From Microbulbifer pacificus (lineage in GTDB: Bacteria > Pseudomonadota > Gammaproteobacteria > Pseudomonadales > Cellvibrionaceae): a DNA stretch of 64,000 nucleotides. Positions 1-8,011 of the stretch are shown here, piece by piece. A program made the position numbers and the translations under genes. Below the pieces are notes generated by a model that saw only the letters and a program-made list of their open reading frames with translations, did no database searches and was not told where the DNA came from. The stretch covers positions 807,001-871,000 of the forward strand of contig NZ_CP137555.1 in the NCBI RefSeq assembly GCF_033723955.1. Reading direction: 5' to 3'. Each line of letters starts with the position of its first letter. Position 1 is the stretch's first letter.

Positions 1-236
1 AATCCCTGTCTGCGGATGCCGTGGCCCTTAACCAGCGCCATCAAAAACTGCTCAATCAGCACGAGCTGCTGAAACAACAGCAGACCATGGACAAGGCCGA
101 AATCCAACGCCTGGCCAGCAGCGAAACCCGCAAGTGGTACATGTACGGCGCACTCTCCGTACTGATGGGCGCGTTCCTGGCAATGATTGCGCCGCACTTC
201 CGCCCGCGCAAGCGACACTCCGAGTGGGCCAACTGA
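1..236 (+). CDS. C-terminal end of a YgiM-like SH3-domain membrane protein (partial)
   Basis: Only the C-terminal end of this gene is in the window. The reading frame is open from base 3 to the TGA at 234-236, so the true start lies upstream. The visible residues form a charged, glutamine-rich helix, then one membrane-spanning segment (around WYMYGALSVLMG) and a short basic cytoplasmic tail ending RKRHSEWAN. A coiled helix, one C-terminal anchor and a basic tail match the end of the TIGR04211/YgiM family, whose N-terminal bacterial SH3 domain faces the periplasm. That domain is not visible here, so the family call rests on the tail only. A strong terminator follows 60 bases downstream. Confidence 0.6.
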   Translation, partial: SLSADAVALNQRHQKLLNQHELLKQQQTMDKAEIQRLASSETRKWYMYGALSVLMGAFLAMIAPHFRPRKRHSEWAN

Positions 237-295
237 TTCCCACCCCTATGTTCCCGTCCCCATGAGCAGCGGTTAGAATCCCAAAACCGGCTCAC

Positions 296-323
296 AAGGC
301 CCGGTCAGCGACCGGGCCTTTTT
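296..323 (+). terminator. Rho-independent terminator after the YgiM-like gene
   Basis: A perfect 11-bp GC-rich stem (296-306 pairs with 310-320) with an AGC loop is followed by a short T run. It sits between the stop codon at 236 and the signal-peptide start of the next gene at 387, so it separates the two units. Confidence 0.9.
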
Positions 324-386
324 GTTTTGGCGGCCACAAATTCAAAAAATCTGCACAGAAAAAATAGTTATACAGGGATTACCGAT

Positions 387-1022
387 ATGAAACGCCTGTC
401 GATGCTCCAATCACTCGCCGCCACACTGCTGCTCTGCCTGTCTGGATTTGCTGCAGCCCTCAGTGAAAACCCCCGGGTCGTATTGGAAACCGATCTCGGT
501 AACGTGGAGCTGGTGCTGTACGCGGACAAGGCGCCGAAGACCGTGGAGAATTTCCTCGCCTACATCGACAGCGGCTTTTATAACGGCACCATCTTCCATC
601 GCGTCATTCCCGGCTTTATGGCCCAGGGTGGAGGCTACACCTTCGATTTCCAGGAAAAGCCCACGCTCGAACCGGTGATAAACGAATCGGCCAACGGCCT
701 TTCCAATGCTCGCGGCACCATTGCCATGGCGCGCACCAATGATCCCGACAGCGCCACCTCCCAGTTCTTTATCAATCTGGTGGACAACAGCCGCCTCGAC
801 GGCAGCGCCGCAAAACCCGGTTACACCGTATTTGGCAAGGTACTGCTGGGCATGAGTGTGGTGCAGCAGATCGCCGCCGAGCCCCGCGGCCAATATGCCA
901 GCTTCCCCGATGCCCCCAACACCCCAGTGCGTATACTGAAAGCCAGACGGGTTGACGGCGGCAACGACGCTGCCGCCAACGCCAACAGCGAAACCGACAG
1001 CACCGGAGGCAACAGCCAGTGA
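387..1022 (+). CDS. Periplasmic peptidyl-prolyl cis-trans isomerase, cyclophilin type
   Basis: The 211-residue product begins with a clear signal peptide (basic MKRL, then a leucine/alanine core ending near GFAAA), so the cyclophilin fold should act in the periplasm on proline bonds of exported proteins. Family motifs visible are FHRVIPGFMAQGGG, the DSATSQFFINL segment of the active-site face, and VFGKVLLGMSVV. The ATG at 387 is chosen because it starts the signal peptide and has a CAGGGA ribosome site; an in-frame extension to 327 would bury the signal. A low-complexity tail rich in Asn, Ala and Ser follows the domain. The stop codon overlaps the GTG start of the next gene, so this is the first gene of a four-gene operon. 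Confidence 0.9.
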   Translation: MKRLSMLQSLAATLLLCLSGFAAALSENPRVVLETDLGNVELVLYADKAPKTVENFLAYIDSGFYNGTIFHRVIPGFMAQGGGYTFDFQEKPTLEPVINESANGLSNARGTIAMARTNDPDSATSQFFINLVDNSRLDGSAAKPGYTVFGKVLLGMSVVQQIAAEPRGQYASFPDAPNTPVRILKARRVDGGNDAAANANSETDSTGGNSQ

Positions 1023-1774
1023 TTGCTCTCAGCGTCAATCTCAACAAGATCGCCCTGATCCGCAATTCCCGCGAAGGCAACTACCCGGATGTGGTCGCCC
1101 ACGGTCGCACCTGCCTCGACGCAGGTGCGCACGGAATCACCGTGCATCCGCGCCCCGACCAGCGGCATATTCGCCCACAGGACGTGCGCGATCTCTCCAC
1201 CCTGTGCGCCAGCCGCAAGGTCGAATTCAATGTCGAGGGCAACCCTTTTGCGGGCGTCATGGGCAGCTACCCCGGATTGCTGCCACTGGTACTGGAAACC
1301 CGCCCACAACAGTGCACCCTGGTGCCGGATAGCGATGACCAGCTCACCTCCGATCACGGCTTTGACCTGACCCGCGACGGTGCGCGACTTGAGCCCATCA
1401 TCCGCCAACTGCGCGACGCAGGAATTCGCGTCAGCCTGTTTATGGACCCAGACAAGACCCAGATCGGCCTCGCCAAAGAAGTGGGAGCGGATCGCATCGA
1501 ACTCTACACCGGCCCCTACGCAGAGGCGGTGAGCCGGCAGAGTCCGGAACTGGAAAGCATTTTCGCCGCCCACTGCGCCGCCGCTGAGCACGCCCTGTAC
1601 CTGGGGCTCGGCGTGAATGCCGGACACGACCTGAACCTGATCAACCTGCCCCGCTATCGCACCCTGCCGGGCCTGCAGGAAGTCTCCATCGGCCACGCAC
1701 TGACCGTCGACGCCATCAGCATGGGCATGGCCAATGCGGTAGCGGCCTACGTCAACTGCCTGGCGGGCAAGTAA
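1019..1774 (+). CDS. pdxJ: Pyridoxine 5'-phosphate synthase PdxJ, divergent type
   Basis: The enzyme condenses 1-deoxyxylulose 5-phosphate with aminoacetone 3-phosphate to make pyridoxine 5'-phosphate in the cytoplasm. The 251-residue TIM barrel shows the family landmarks ITVHPRPDQRHI (catalytic histidine region), the EFNVEG strand with its catalytic glutamate, and a phosphate-site ELYTGPYA segment. The N-terminus reads SVNLNKIALIRNSRE instead of the VNIDHxATLRxAR usual in gammaproteobacterial PdxJ, so this looks like the alternative PdxJ branch and may not be the only copy. The GTG start overlaps the preceding stop by four bases (GTGA), implying coupled translation. pdxH lies elsewhere in this window (30779-31426). 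Confidence 0.85.
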   Translation: MIALSVNLNKIALIRNSREGNYPDVVAHGRTCLDAGAHGITVHPRPDQRHIRPQDVRDLSTLCASRKVEFNVEGNPFAGVMGSYPGLLPLVLETRPQQCTLVPDSDDQLTSDHGFDLTRDGARLEPIIRQLRDAGIRVSLFMDPDKTQIGLAKEVGADRIELYTGPYAEAVSRQSPELESIFAAHCAAAEHALYLGLGVNAGHDLNLINLPRYRTLPGLQEVSIGHALTVDAISMGMANAVAAYVNCLAGK

Positions 1775-2689
1775 TTGCAGGCGCCGGAAATTCCCACCCT
1801 GAATATCATTGGCGCCGGCCACCTCGGCCGCACCCTGGCGTGCCTGTGGCACCGACGCGGGGTGTTTGCCATCGGCGGCATCTGCAACCGCAGCGTCGAG
1901 AGCAGTGCCGCGGCGCGGGAATTTATTGGCGCCGGTACCGCCGCCGAAAGCCTTGATACCATGCCACCGGCAGGCCTCTGGCTAATCGCGGTGCCCGATG
2001 ACCAGATTGTCAGCACCGCGCAAAAACTTGCATCGTATTTGCCTTCGGACCGACAAACGCTGGTGTTCCACTGCAGCGGCGCCCTGCCCGCCAGTGCGCT
2101 TGCCTCCTGCACACACGCAACCCTTGCGAGCGCGCACCCGGTACACAGTTTTGCCGACCCGCAGCGTTCGCTGGAGGACTTACCGGGTGCAACCGTGGCC
2201 CTGGAGGGGGACATTGACGGCATGCAGCGGTTAGAGTCCGCCTTCCGCGCCCTGGATTGCCCCTGCATTCCCCTTAGCCCGGAACAGAAGGTGCTGTACC
2301 ACACTGGCTCGGTGATGGCCTGCAACTACCTCACCGTATTGCTGGACCTCAGCTTGCAGACGTTCGCCGCCGCCGGCATCGACGGCGCAACCGCAAAGCA
2401 GCTGCTGGCGCCCATCGTGTTGCAGACTGCCAACAACAATTTCGCCCTCGGTCCCGAGCGCGCCCTCACCGGCCCACTGGTGCGTGGGGACGTCGAGACC
2501 GTGACACGCCAGCTCCAGACCCTGGAAAAACTGGCGCAAATTAACCCCGGTACCGCCGCACTGGCAGAGACCTATCGCACCCTCGGAAAGGCGGCACTGC
2601 CACTGGCAAAACGCGCCGGTCTGAGCGACACTGCGCGCCGCCAAATGTCCGACCTCCTCACCGCCAATCCCGACGACAAAGTATCGTGA
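1775..2689 (+). CDS. Rossmann-fold DUF2520 dehydrogenase-like protein
   Basis: The N-terminus carries a dinucleotide-binding signature (IIGAGHLGRTLA). This is followed by a Rossmann domain of about 150 residues with the family segment SAHPVHSFADPQ, and by an all-helical C-terminal DUF2520 domain with a LAPIVLQTANN stretch. This is the architecture of putative ketopantoate-reductase/F420-oxidoreductase-like proteins whose substrate is generally unknown. Translation probably starts at the TTG at 1775, which follows the pdxJ stop with no gap; no ATG or GTG occurs before the Rossmann motif, so coupling is likely. The gene overlaps the next by four bases. Placement in a B6/RNA-modification operon does not reveal its substrate. 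Confidence 0.8.
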   Translation: MQAPEIPTLNIIGAGHLGRTLACLWHRRGVFAIGGICNRSVESSAAAREFIGAGTAAESLDTMPPAGLWLIAVPDDQIVSTAQKLASYLPSDRQTLVFHCSGALPASALASCTHATLASAHPVHSFADPQRSLEDLPGATVALEGDIDGMQRLESAFRALDCPCIPLSPEQKVLYHTGSVMACNYLTVLLDLSLQTFAAAGIDGATAKQLLAPIVLQTANNNFALGPERALTGPLVRGDVETVTRQLQTLEKLAQINPGTAALAETYRTLGKAALPLAKRAGLSDTARRQMSDLLTANPDDKVS

Positions 2690-3456
2690 CCGACTCCCCC
2701 GAATACCTGAAAAAACGCGCATTCTTTGACAGCCTGCTCACCATCTACGGACGCAAGCCGGTGCTTGAAGCGCTGGAAGACAGCAGCCTGCCAGTGCACA
2801 AGCTGCATCTGGCCGACAGCAATCGCAAGGATCAGCTGATCAGCCGTATCGAGCAGCTGGCGGCGGAGCGGCAGATTGAAATCGCGCACTGCGACAGAAA
2901 GGCACTCTCGCGCATTTCCAAAAATGCCAAGCAGGATCAGGGCGTGGCGCTGGATCTGGCGCTGCCCAAATACGGTGACGCGGAAACCTTCCTCAAGGAA
3001 AACCGCAAACAGCATTATGAATTACTGGCCCTGGACGGCATCACCAACCCGCAGAATCTGGGTATGATCATCCGCTCTGCCTGCGCCGGTGGTATCGACG
3101 GCCTGATCCTGCCGCGCAAGGGCTGCGCGCAGATCGACCCGCTGGTGATCAAGGCCAGCGTTGGCACTTTGTTCAAAACCAGAATTCTGCGCTGCGACCA
3201 GCTGGCGCCGGTGCTGAAAAAATTCTCTGAACAGGGTGCGCGCGTGTGCGCCCTCTCCTCTCACGCCAGCGATACCCTCCGCACCATCGACGACCGGGAA
3301 CCGACCATTTTCGTGCTCGGCAACGAAACCCACGGCGTGAGCCCCGCGGTAGAAAACGCGTGCACCCATCGCCTGCGCATCCCGATGCAAAATGGTGTTG
3401 AAAGCCTGAACGTCGCCATTACCGCCGCGCTGATCAGTTTTCGACACCAGTACTAA
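2686..3456 (+). CDS. TrmH/SpoU-family RNA 2'-O-methyltransferase
   Basis: This 256-residue protein has an N-terminal substrate-binding domain (YGRKPVLEAL) and a C-terminal SPOUT knot. The three knot motifs are visible: LDGITNPQNLGMIIRSA, FVLGNETHGVSPAV, and PMQNGVESLNVAITAALI. The conserved arginine and asparagine of motifs 1 and 3 are present, so SAM-dependent methylation of a ribose in rRNA or tRNA is expected. It resembles RlmB-like members, but the target base cannot be assigned from sequence. The GTG start overlaps the preceding stop (GTGA), and this is the last gene of the cyclophilin-pdxJ-DUF2520 operon. No clear terminator was seen in the 300 bases before the OmpA gene. Confidence 0.85.
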   Translation: MTDSPEYLKKRAFFDSLLTIYGRKPVLEALEDSSLPVHKLHLADSNRKDQLISRIEQLAAERQIEIAHCDRKALSRISKNAKQDQGVALDLALPKYGDAETFLKENRKQHYELLALDGITNPQNLGMIIRSACAGGIDGLILPRKGCAQIDPLVIKASVGTLFKTRILRCDQLAPVLKKFSEQGARVCALSSHASDTLRTIDDREPTIFVLGNETHGVSPAVENACTHRLRIPMQNGVESLNVAITAALISFRHQY

Positions 3457-3759
3457 GCGCTGCGCCGGTGGGAATTTCCGCCGCTCAGCCGCTCCTATCG
3501 CGACAATCTCAGCAACAGAAAAATTCACGCGCCATTAATTGCATTTTTCGGCGCGCAACCGCTGGAAAAGTCGCCGAGATCAACTAATAAGTAACGGGTA
3601 TAACAACGGATTATCCAATCCGGTCATGAAAGTTGTGCGCAAGTACCAACTCGGTCAATTCGCTCGCACGAAATTCCAGTTTTTGACACGCGCTTCAGAC
3701 TCCAAGCTGAAAAATCAAAGCACCGAATGAATAAACCTAAACATCCAAGGATGCTATTT

Positions 3760-4866
3760 ATGCCTTTGAATTCCATGCCAATCAAAATAACACTGGGCGT
3801 CGCACTGGCCGCCTCCCTGGTCGCCAGCGCTCAGGTGATGGCACAGGAAGACCGCTACGTCGACGTTATGCCATTCCTCACCCGCGTCGACTCGGAACGC
3901 AATACCGAACGCCAGGCCGGCGGCCTGCGCGCACTCTACGGTTTTCAATCCAGCGGCAACTGGTTTACAGAAGTGCAGCTTTTCGGCACCCAGCTGAACG
4001 ATGACGACAACAACTTCCTGCCACCCGCGACGGTGCCGGACCCCTATGTCTATACCGGCCAGCTGGTCCCCAGCAGTGATAACGACCTGACCGGTCTCGG
4101 CGTCGACGTCGTCTACAGCTTTGGTGGGCGCAACGGTTATACACCCTTCGTGCTCGGCGGCTGGGGTGCGTCCAACAACAGCACCAAATTCGACTATGGC
4201 CTGCAGGAAACCAATGCCTTCATCAACGTCGGCGCGGGCTTTACCACCGGCGCCATCAGTGAAAGCGGGCTAAAAATCCGCGCGGAAGTGCGCTACCTGC
4301 GCGACTTCTTTGCCAATGATTTTAACGACTGGCAATTTGGCTTTGGCCTCAGTATCCCGCTGAGCCAGCCGCCCGCACCCGCCCCGGTGGTAGTGGCTCC
4401 ACCGCCCGAACCCGAGCCGGAAATAGTAAATAAAGACAGTGATGGTGATGGCGTACTGGATCAGAACGATCGCTGCCCCAATACCCTGGCGGGCGCCAAG
4501 GTGGACGAGTATGGCTGTGTGATCAAAGACCAGACCATAACCCTGGAAAACATCCAGTTCGAGTTCAACTCGGCCAAACTTACCCCACGTGCGGAGACCT
4601 CCCTGAACAAGGTGGTGCAGTCCCTGCGCGACCAGCCCAACACCCAGGTGGAAGTGGCCGGCCATACCGATAGCCAGGGTAACGACAGCTACAACTTGCG
4701 CCTTTCCGGCCTGCGCGCGGAATCTGTGCGACGCTACCTGGTCGAACATGGTATCGACGCCGCCCGCATCACCGCCCGCGGCTACGGGGAAACCCAGCCC
4801 GTCGCCTCCAATGCAACGGATGCGGGGCGGGCCCAAAACCGCCGAGTGGAACTCACCTTCCGCTGA
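3760..4866 (+). CDS. OmpA-family outer membrane protein
   Basis: The protein (368 residues from this start) has a signal peptide ending near AQVMAQ, an N-terminal eight-strand-type beta barrel, a proline-rich linker (PAPAPVVVAPPPEPEPE), a calcium-type thrombospondin-3 repeat (DSDGDGVLDQNDRCP), and a C-terminal OmpA peptidoglycan-binding domain. That last domain keeps the aspartate in VAGHTDSQGND and the arginine in NLRLSGLRAESVR that grip diaminopimelate. The protein should tie the outer membrane to the cell wall. In-frame ATGs lie at 3727, 3751 and 3760; the last is preferred because AAGGA at 3747-3751 sits eight bases upstream. A strong terminator lies 100 bases downstream, so the gene is probably monocistronic. 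Confidence 0.9.
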   Translation: MPLNSMPIKITLGVALAASLVASAQVMAQEDRYVDVMPFLTRVDSERNTERQAGGLRALYGFQSSGNWFTEVQLFGTQLNDDDNNFLPPATVPDPYVYTGQLVPSSDNDLTGLGVDVVYSFGGRNGYTPFVLGGWGASNNSTKFDYGLQETNAFINVGAGFTTGAISESGLKIRAEVRYLRDFFANDFNDWQFGFGLSIPLSQPPAPAPVVVAPPPEPEPEIVNKDSDGDGVLDQNDRCPNTLAGAKVDEYGCVIKDQTITLENIQFEFNSAKLTPRAETSLNKVVQSLRDQPNTQVEVAGHTDSQGNDSYNLRLSGLRAESVRRYLVEHGIDAARITARGYGETQPVASNATDAGRAQNRRVELTFR

Positions 4867-4966
4867 GTCAGGCCAATTCTTCCGGAGGTGGTGCCTGCAA
4901 CGGGCGAAAGTCACTTCCGGAGGGAAAAACCAGAATGACCTGGGGGCAAAAACTCCCGGGTAGCAC

Positions 4967-4993
4967 AAAAGCCGGCACACGCCGGCTTTTTTT
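4967..4993 (+). terminator. Rho-independent terminator after the OmpA gene
   Basis: A perfect stem (AAAAGCCGGC at 4967-4976 with GCCGGCTTTT at 4981-4990), an ACAC loop and a seven-base T run follow the OmpA stop codon. Confidence 0.9.
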
Positions 4994-5462
4994 ATTCACA
5001 ATCCACAGAATCTGTGGATATGTCTGTGAGCAACCAACGGGAAAACGCCGCCAGCCCCCATCATCTGGTGAGATCTCGGAGTGAAGAAAATTTAACCAAA
5101 AACATTTTTTCCTTATAAATCAGAAACTTGCAATTAACTTCAAAACAACCTTGACAAATTTCGGTTGTAACTGAAGCGTAAGATTCGTTCACCCTTCGCT
5201 GTGGAAAGCTTTTTCGCATAGCCCTTATGGGCTACTGAATTTAGTGCCAGAAGCAGGAGAAGTGGTGGCAGATGGCGGATTGCACAGCAATAGGACAGGA
5301 CTTGCACACAGCCTGTGCGTGCGCACTAGCCTGGCGCCCTGGCTGACCAATCAGCCGGAGAACACATCGGCACACCGACGTGAAATTGAACGCGGTAGAG
5401 GGGGGCAGGAGCGGGCAATCACAACCCGCTCCGAACAGCTTGCCTGGATGACGGCAGCAGGC
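4994..5462. other. Intergenic region between convergent OmpA and fbpC genes
   Basis: No convincing gene lies here. The stretch 5085-5165 is much more AT-rich than its surroundings and contains a perfect TTGACA at 5151-5156, but no well-spaced -10 box was found. A hairpin TAGCCC-TTAT-GGGCTA lies at 5219-5234. An 8-bp inverted repeat (GGAGCGGG at 5408-5415 with CCCGCTCC at 5425-5432) lies just past the fbpC stop; it lacks a T run on either strand, so it is at best a weak terminator for the iron operon. The AT-rich part could hold a small RNA promoter, but nothing proves transcription. Confidence 0.4.
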
Positions 5463-6476
5463 TCAGCGCTTGCGGGCAAACGCCGCCAGCGGGTGTGTGG
5501 TCGTGATGGCCATCTGTACCCGGTCGCCGGGTTTGCCGTGCACTTCGTGACTGGTCCTTACCCGCAGCTGGGCGCCCCCCTCCACCGTCACCGCGTAGAG
5601 GCGGGAGCAGCCCTCGTAGCGCACCCAGTCGATCACGCCATTGCCGATGGCGGACGGCACCAGCGAAAGGTCGTCTGGACGCAAAAGCAGGTCCACCTCT
5701 CCTTCGGCAGCATCGATTGGAATTGCGGGCGCCGGGCCGAGTACGGTGGACACCTGGTGCCCGTGCAACTCGCCGGGAAGGAAGCTAGCCTCGCCGAGAA
5801 AGCCGGCCACAAAACGGCTGGCGGGCTCGGCGAAACACATTTCGGGGGTATCGAGCTGTTCGAGCACGCCGCCATTGAGGATACCGACGCGATCGCCTAC
5901 GGAGAGCGCCTCTTCCTGATCGTGGGTCACCCAGATAGCGGGGACACCGGCAGCCTTGAGGGCCTCGCGGATCTCCCAGCGCAGATTGTCTTTGAGAGCC
6001 GCGTCCAGGTTCGACAGGGGCTCATCCAACAGCACGAACGCCGGCTCGTGGGCCAGGGTCCGCGCCAGCGCCACCCGCTGTTTCTGCCCGCCGGACAGGC
6101 GTGCAGGTTTCGCATGGCGGAACTTGTCCAGCCCCAACAGGTTCAGCCAGTGGTCCGCCAGTGCGGTATTGGTCAGGCGGAAGCAGACGTTCTGCTCTAC
6201 CGTAAGATGCGGAAACAGTGCGAAGTCCTGGAACACCATGCCCACATTGCGCTTTTCCGGCGGCACTGGTTTTTTCGCGCTGGCACACCAGTTTCCCAGC
6301 GCAATCTCCCCCTCGGAAATGGGGATCAGCCCCGCCAGCGCCTGCAGAATCGTAGTTTTGCCACAGCCAGTGGGGCCCACCAGCATCAGGACTTCATCCT
6401 CCGCCAGAGCCAGATTCAGATTTTTCACGACGGCGGTGGTGCCGTAATGTACCGACAGATTGCTAACCTTCAGCAT
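5463..6476 (-). CDS. fbpC: Iron(III) ABC transporter ATP-binding protein FbpC
   Basis: This cytoplasmic ATPase powers uptake of ferric iron through the FbpB channel. The 337 residues show Walker A GPTGCGKTT (34-42), the Q-loop in MVFQDFALFPHL, the signature LSGGQKQRVALAR, Walker B FVLLDEP, and the H-loop WVTHDQEEAL. A C-terminal TOBE-like regulatory domain (LLLRPDDLSLVP) is typical of the FbpC/CysA/PotA group. The assignment to iron rather than polyamines or sulfate comes from the neighbouring fused permease, the FbpA-type binding protein and the Fur box at the head of the operon. The ATG shares one base with the fbpB stop codon (TGATG), so the two are translationally coupled. Confidence 0.88.
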   Translation of the reverse strand: MLKVSNLSVHYGTTAVVKNLNLALAEDEVLMLVGPTGCGKTTILQALAGLIPISEGEIALGNWCASAKKPVPPEKRNVGMVFQDFALFPHLTVEQNVCFRLTNTALADHWLNLLGLDKFRHAKPARLSGGQKQRVALARTLAHEPAFVLLDEPLSNLDAALKDNLRWEIREALKAAGVPAIWVTHDQEEALSVGDRVGILNGGVLEQLDTPEMCFAEPASRFVAGFLGEASFLPGELHGHQVSTVLGPAPAIPIDAAEGEVDLLLRPDDLSLVPSAIGNGVIDWVRYEGCSRLYAVTVEGGAQLRVRTSHEVHGKPGDRVQMAITTTHPLAAFARKR

Positions 6477-8011
6477 CAGGAATGTGGGGTCTCAGTAACA
6501 TCAAATTCGGCCCGGCGCTCGCCGGACAACATCAGCGCGAGCCCCAGTGCGGACATCAGCACCAGCAGCAAGCCGGGAATGGCGGCGCGACCAAAATACC
6601 CCGCTTCGTACACCCGCCACAAGTAGGTGGCCAGGGTTTCAAAACCGGTGGGGCCCAGCATCAAAGTCGCCGGCAGTTCGCGCATGGCTTCGAGAAACAC
6701 CAGAGCGGCACCGGCCACCATGCCGCGCACCGTGAGCGGCAATGTAATGCGCTGGAAAGCCTCGCGGGGACTCGCCCCCAGAACTCGCGCCGCCCTCACC
6801 AGACTCGGGTCCAGCCCCTCAGCCGTGGAACGCACCGAGCTCACCGCCAGCGGCAGGAAACGCAGCACGTAAGCGAGCACCAACAATCCCAGGGTCTGGT
6901 ACAGGAACGGCAGCTGCAGGCCGACATAAACCAGCGCCGTGCCCATCACGATGCCGGGCACACCAAACCCGAAATAGGTCATGCGCTCCATCAGGCGCCC
7001 GGCGCGACCGGCAATCGCCGCGTGCGCCACCGGAACCGCCAGCACCACCGCGAAAATCGCCGCCAGGAATGAGGCGTGCGCGGAATTCCATGCGTAACTA
7101 AACTCGAACCCCTCGGTGCCCTCACGGGCCAGCCAGATCCCAAACACGCCCAGCGGCAGCATAATGGCCAGCACCAAAATCGGCACCACCGACAGCGCGA
7201 TCGCCAATTGCTGCCCCCGCCCCGGCCAGATGGTGAGATGGCGCCCGGGTCTTTCGCGGCTGCCGCGCACCCGGGATTCCAGAAACAGCACCAGGCCGAC
7301 AATCACCAGTAACTGCAGCGACAGCATCGCCGCCTGGCTCAGGCCAAATGCGTTGTACTCGACAAAAATCACACGGGTGAAAGTATCCAGGCGCATGATT
7401 GCCGGGGTACCGAAATCCGACAGGGTGTACAGCGCCACTAACAAACCGCCAGCGGCGATACCGGTAACGACGCGAGGCAGTACCACCCGCCACAGGCTCA
7501 CGCCGAGGGTCATACCCAGGGTGCGGGCCGCATTTACCAGGCTGGCATCCAGGCTGAGCAGTGAGGCCCGGGTAGTGAGCATCACGAACGGATAGGAATA
7601 GAGGATCATCACCAGGGTCGCGCCGGGCAGCCCATCGACGGATGGTACCGGCAGGCCCAGCAAATTCTCGATCTCCCCGCCGCGACCGAATGCCGCGTAG
7701 AGGGTAAAGGCACCGATATAGCTGGGAATCGCCAATGGGGCGGCCAGCAGAATCAGCCACAGCCTGCGCCACGGCATCTGCACATAGGCCGTCAGCAGCG
7801 CCAGCGGAACACCGATCACAACCGACCCGAGCACGGTGAACAGCATCAACAGCAGCGTGTTGCTGAGAACCGTGAGGTTGTGTGCATCAAACAACTGCAC
7901 CTCATCCGAGGCGAGACCGAACAGTACACCCACCGGCACCAGCGCCATCAGTGCAATGACCAGGGCCAGCGGATAGGACGCCGGCCAGCGCAGCAGAGAA
8001 CTTGGCGTCAT
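6476..8011 (-). CDS. fbpB: Iron(III) ABC transporter fused permease FbpB
   Basis: The 511-residue inner-membrane protein is a tandem fusion of two binding-protein-dependent permease domains, with about twelve hydrophobic segments in two sets of six. The coupling (EAA) loops are visible in both halves: around LVNAARTLGMTLGVSLWRVVLP and LVRAARVLGASPREAFQRITLP. Fused permeases of this size are characteristic of the FbpB/SfuB iron family, where one polypeptide supplies both channel halves. The start overlaps the fbpA stop by four bases (ATGA type) and the stop overlaps the fbpC start, so all three genes form one coupled unit. The metal specificity is inferred from neighbours. Confidence 0.88.
   Translation of the reverse strand: MTPSSLLRWPASYPLALVIALMALVPVGVLFGLASDEVQLFDAHNLTVLSNTLLLMLFTVLGSVVIGVPLALLTAYVQMPWRRLWLILLAAPLAIPSYIGAFTLYAAFGRGGEIENLLGLPVPSVDGLPGATLVMILYSYPFVMLTTRASLLSLDASLVNAARTLGMTLGVSLWRVVLPRVVTGIAAGGLLVALYTLSDFGTPAIMRLDTFTRVIFVEYNAFGLSQAAMLSLQLLVIVGLVLFLESRVRGSRERPGRHLTIWPGRGQQLAIALSVVPILVLAIMLPLGVFGIWLAREGTEGFEFSYAWNSAHASFLAAIFAVVLAVPVAHAAIAGRAGRLMERMTYFGFGVPGIVMGTALVYVGLQLPFLYQTLGLLVLAYVLRFLPLAVSSVRSTAEGLDPSLVRAARVLGASPREAFQRITLPLTVRGMVAGAALVFLEAMRELPATLMLGPTGFETLATYLWRVYEAGYFGRAAIPGLLLVLMSALGLALMLSGERRAEFDVTETPHS

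Noticed and set aside
821..1852. 343-codon minus-strand frame over the cyclophilin and pdxJ genes
   Set aside because: It spans two real genes on the other strand and has no recognisable domain.
3680..3715. TTGACA at about 3685 as an OmpA promoter
   Set aside because: No -10 box lies at a suitable distance.
3539..3730. 63-codon frame before the OmpA gene
   Set aside because: It has no ribosome site or protein-like pattern, and it overlaps the probable OmpA promoter region.
5244..6626. 460-codon plus-strand frame across fbpC
   Set aside because: It lies antisense to the well-supported fbpC gene, has composition typical of a shadow frame (His/Gln/Arg/Gly-rich) and no domain.
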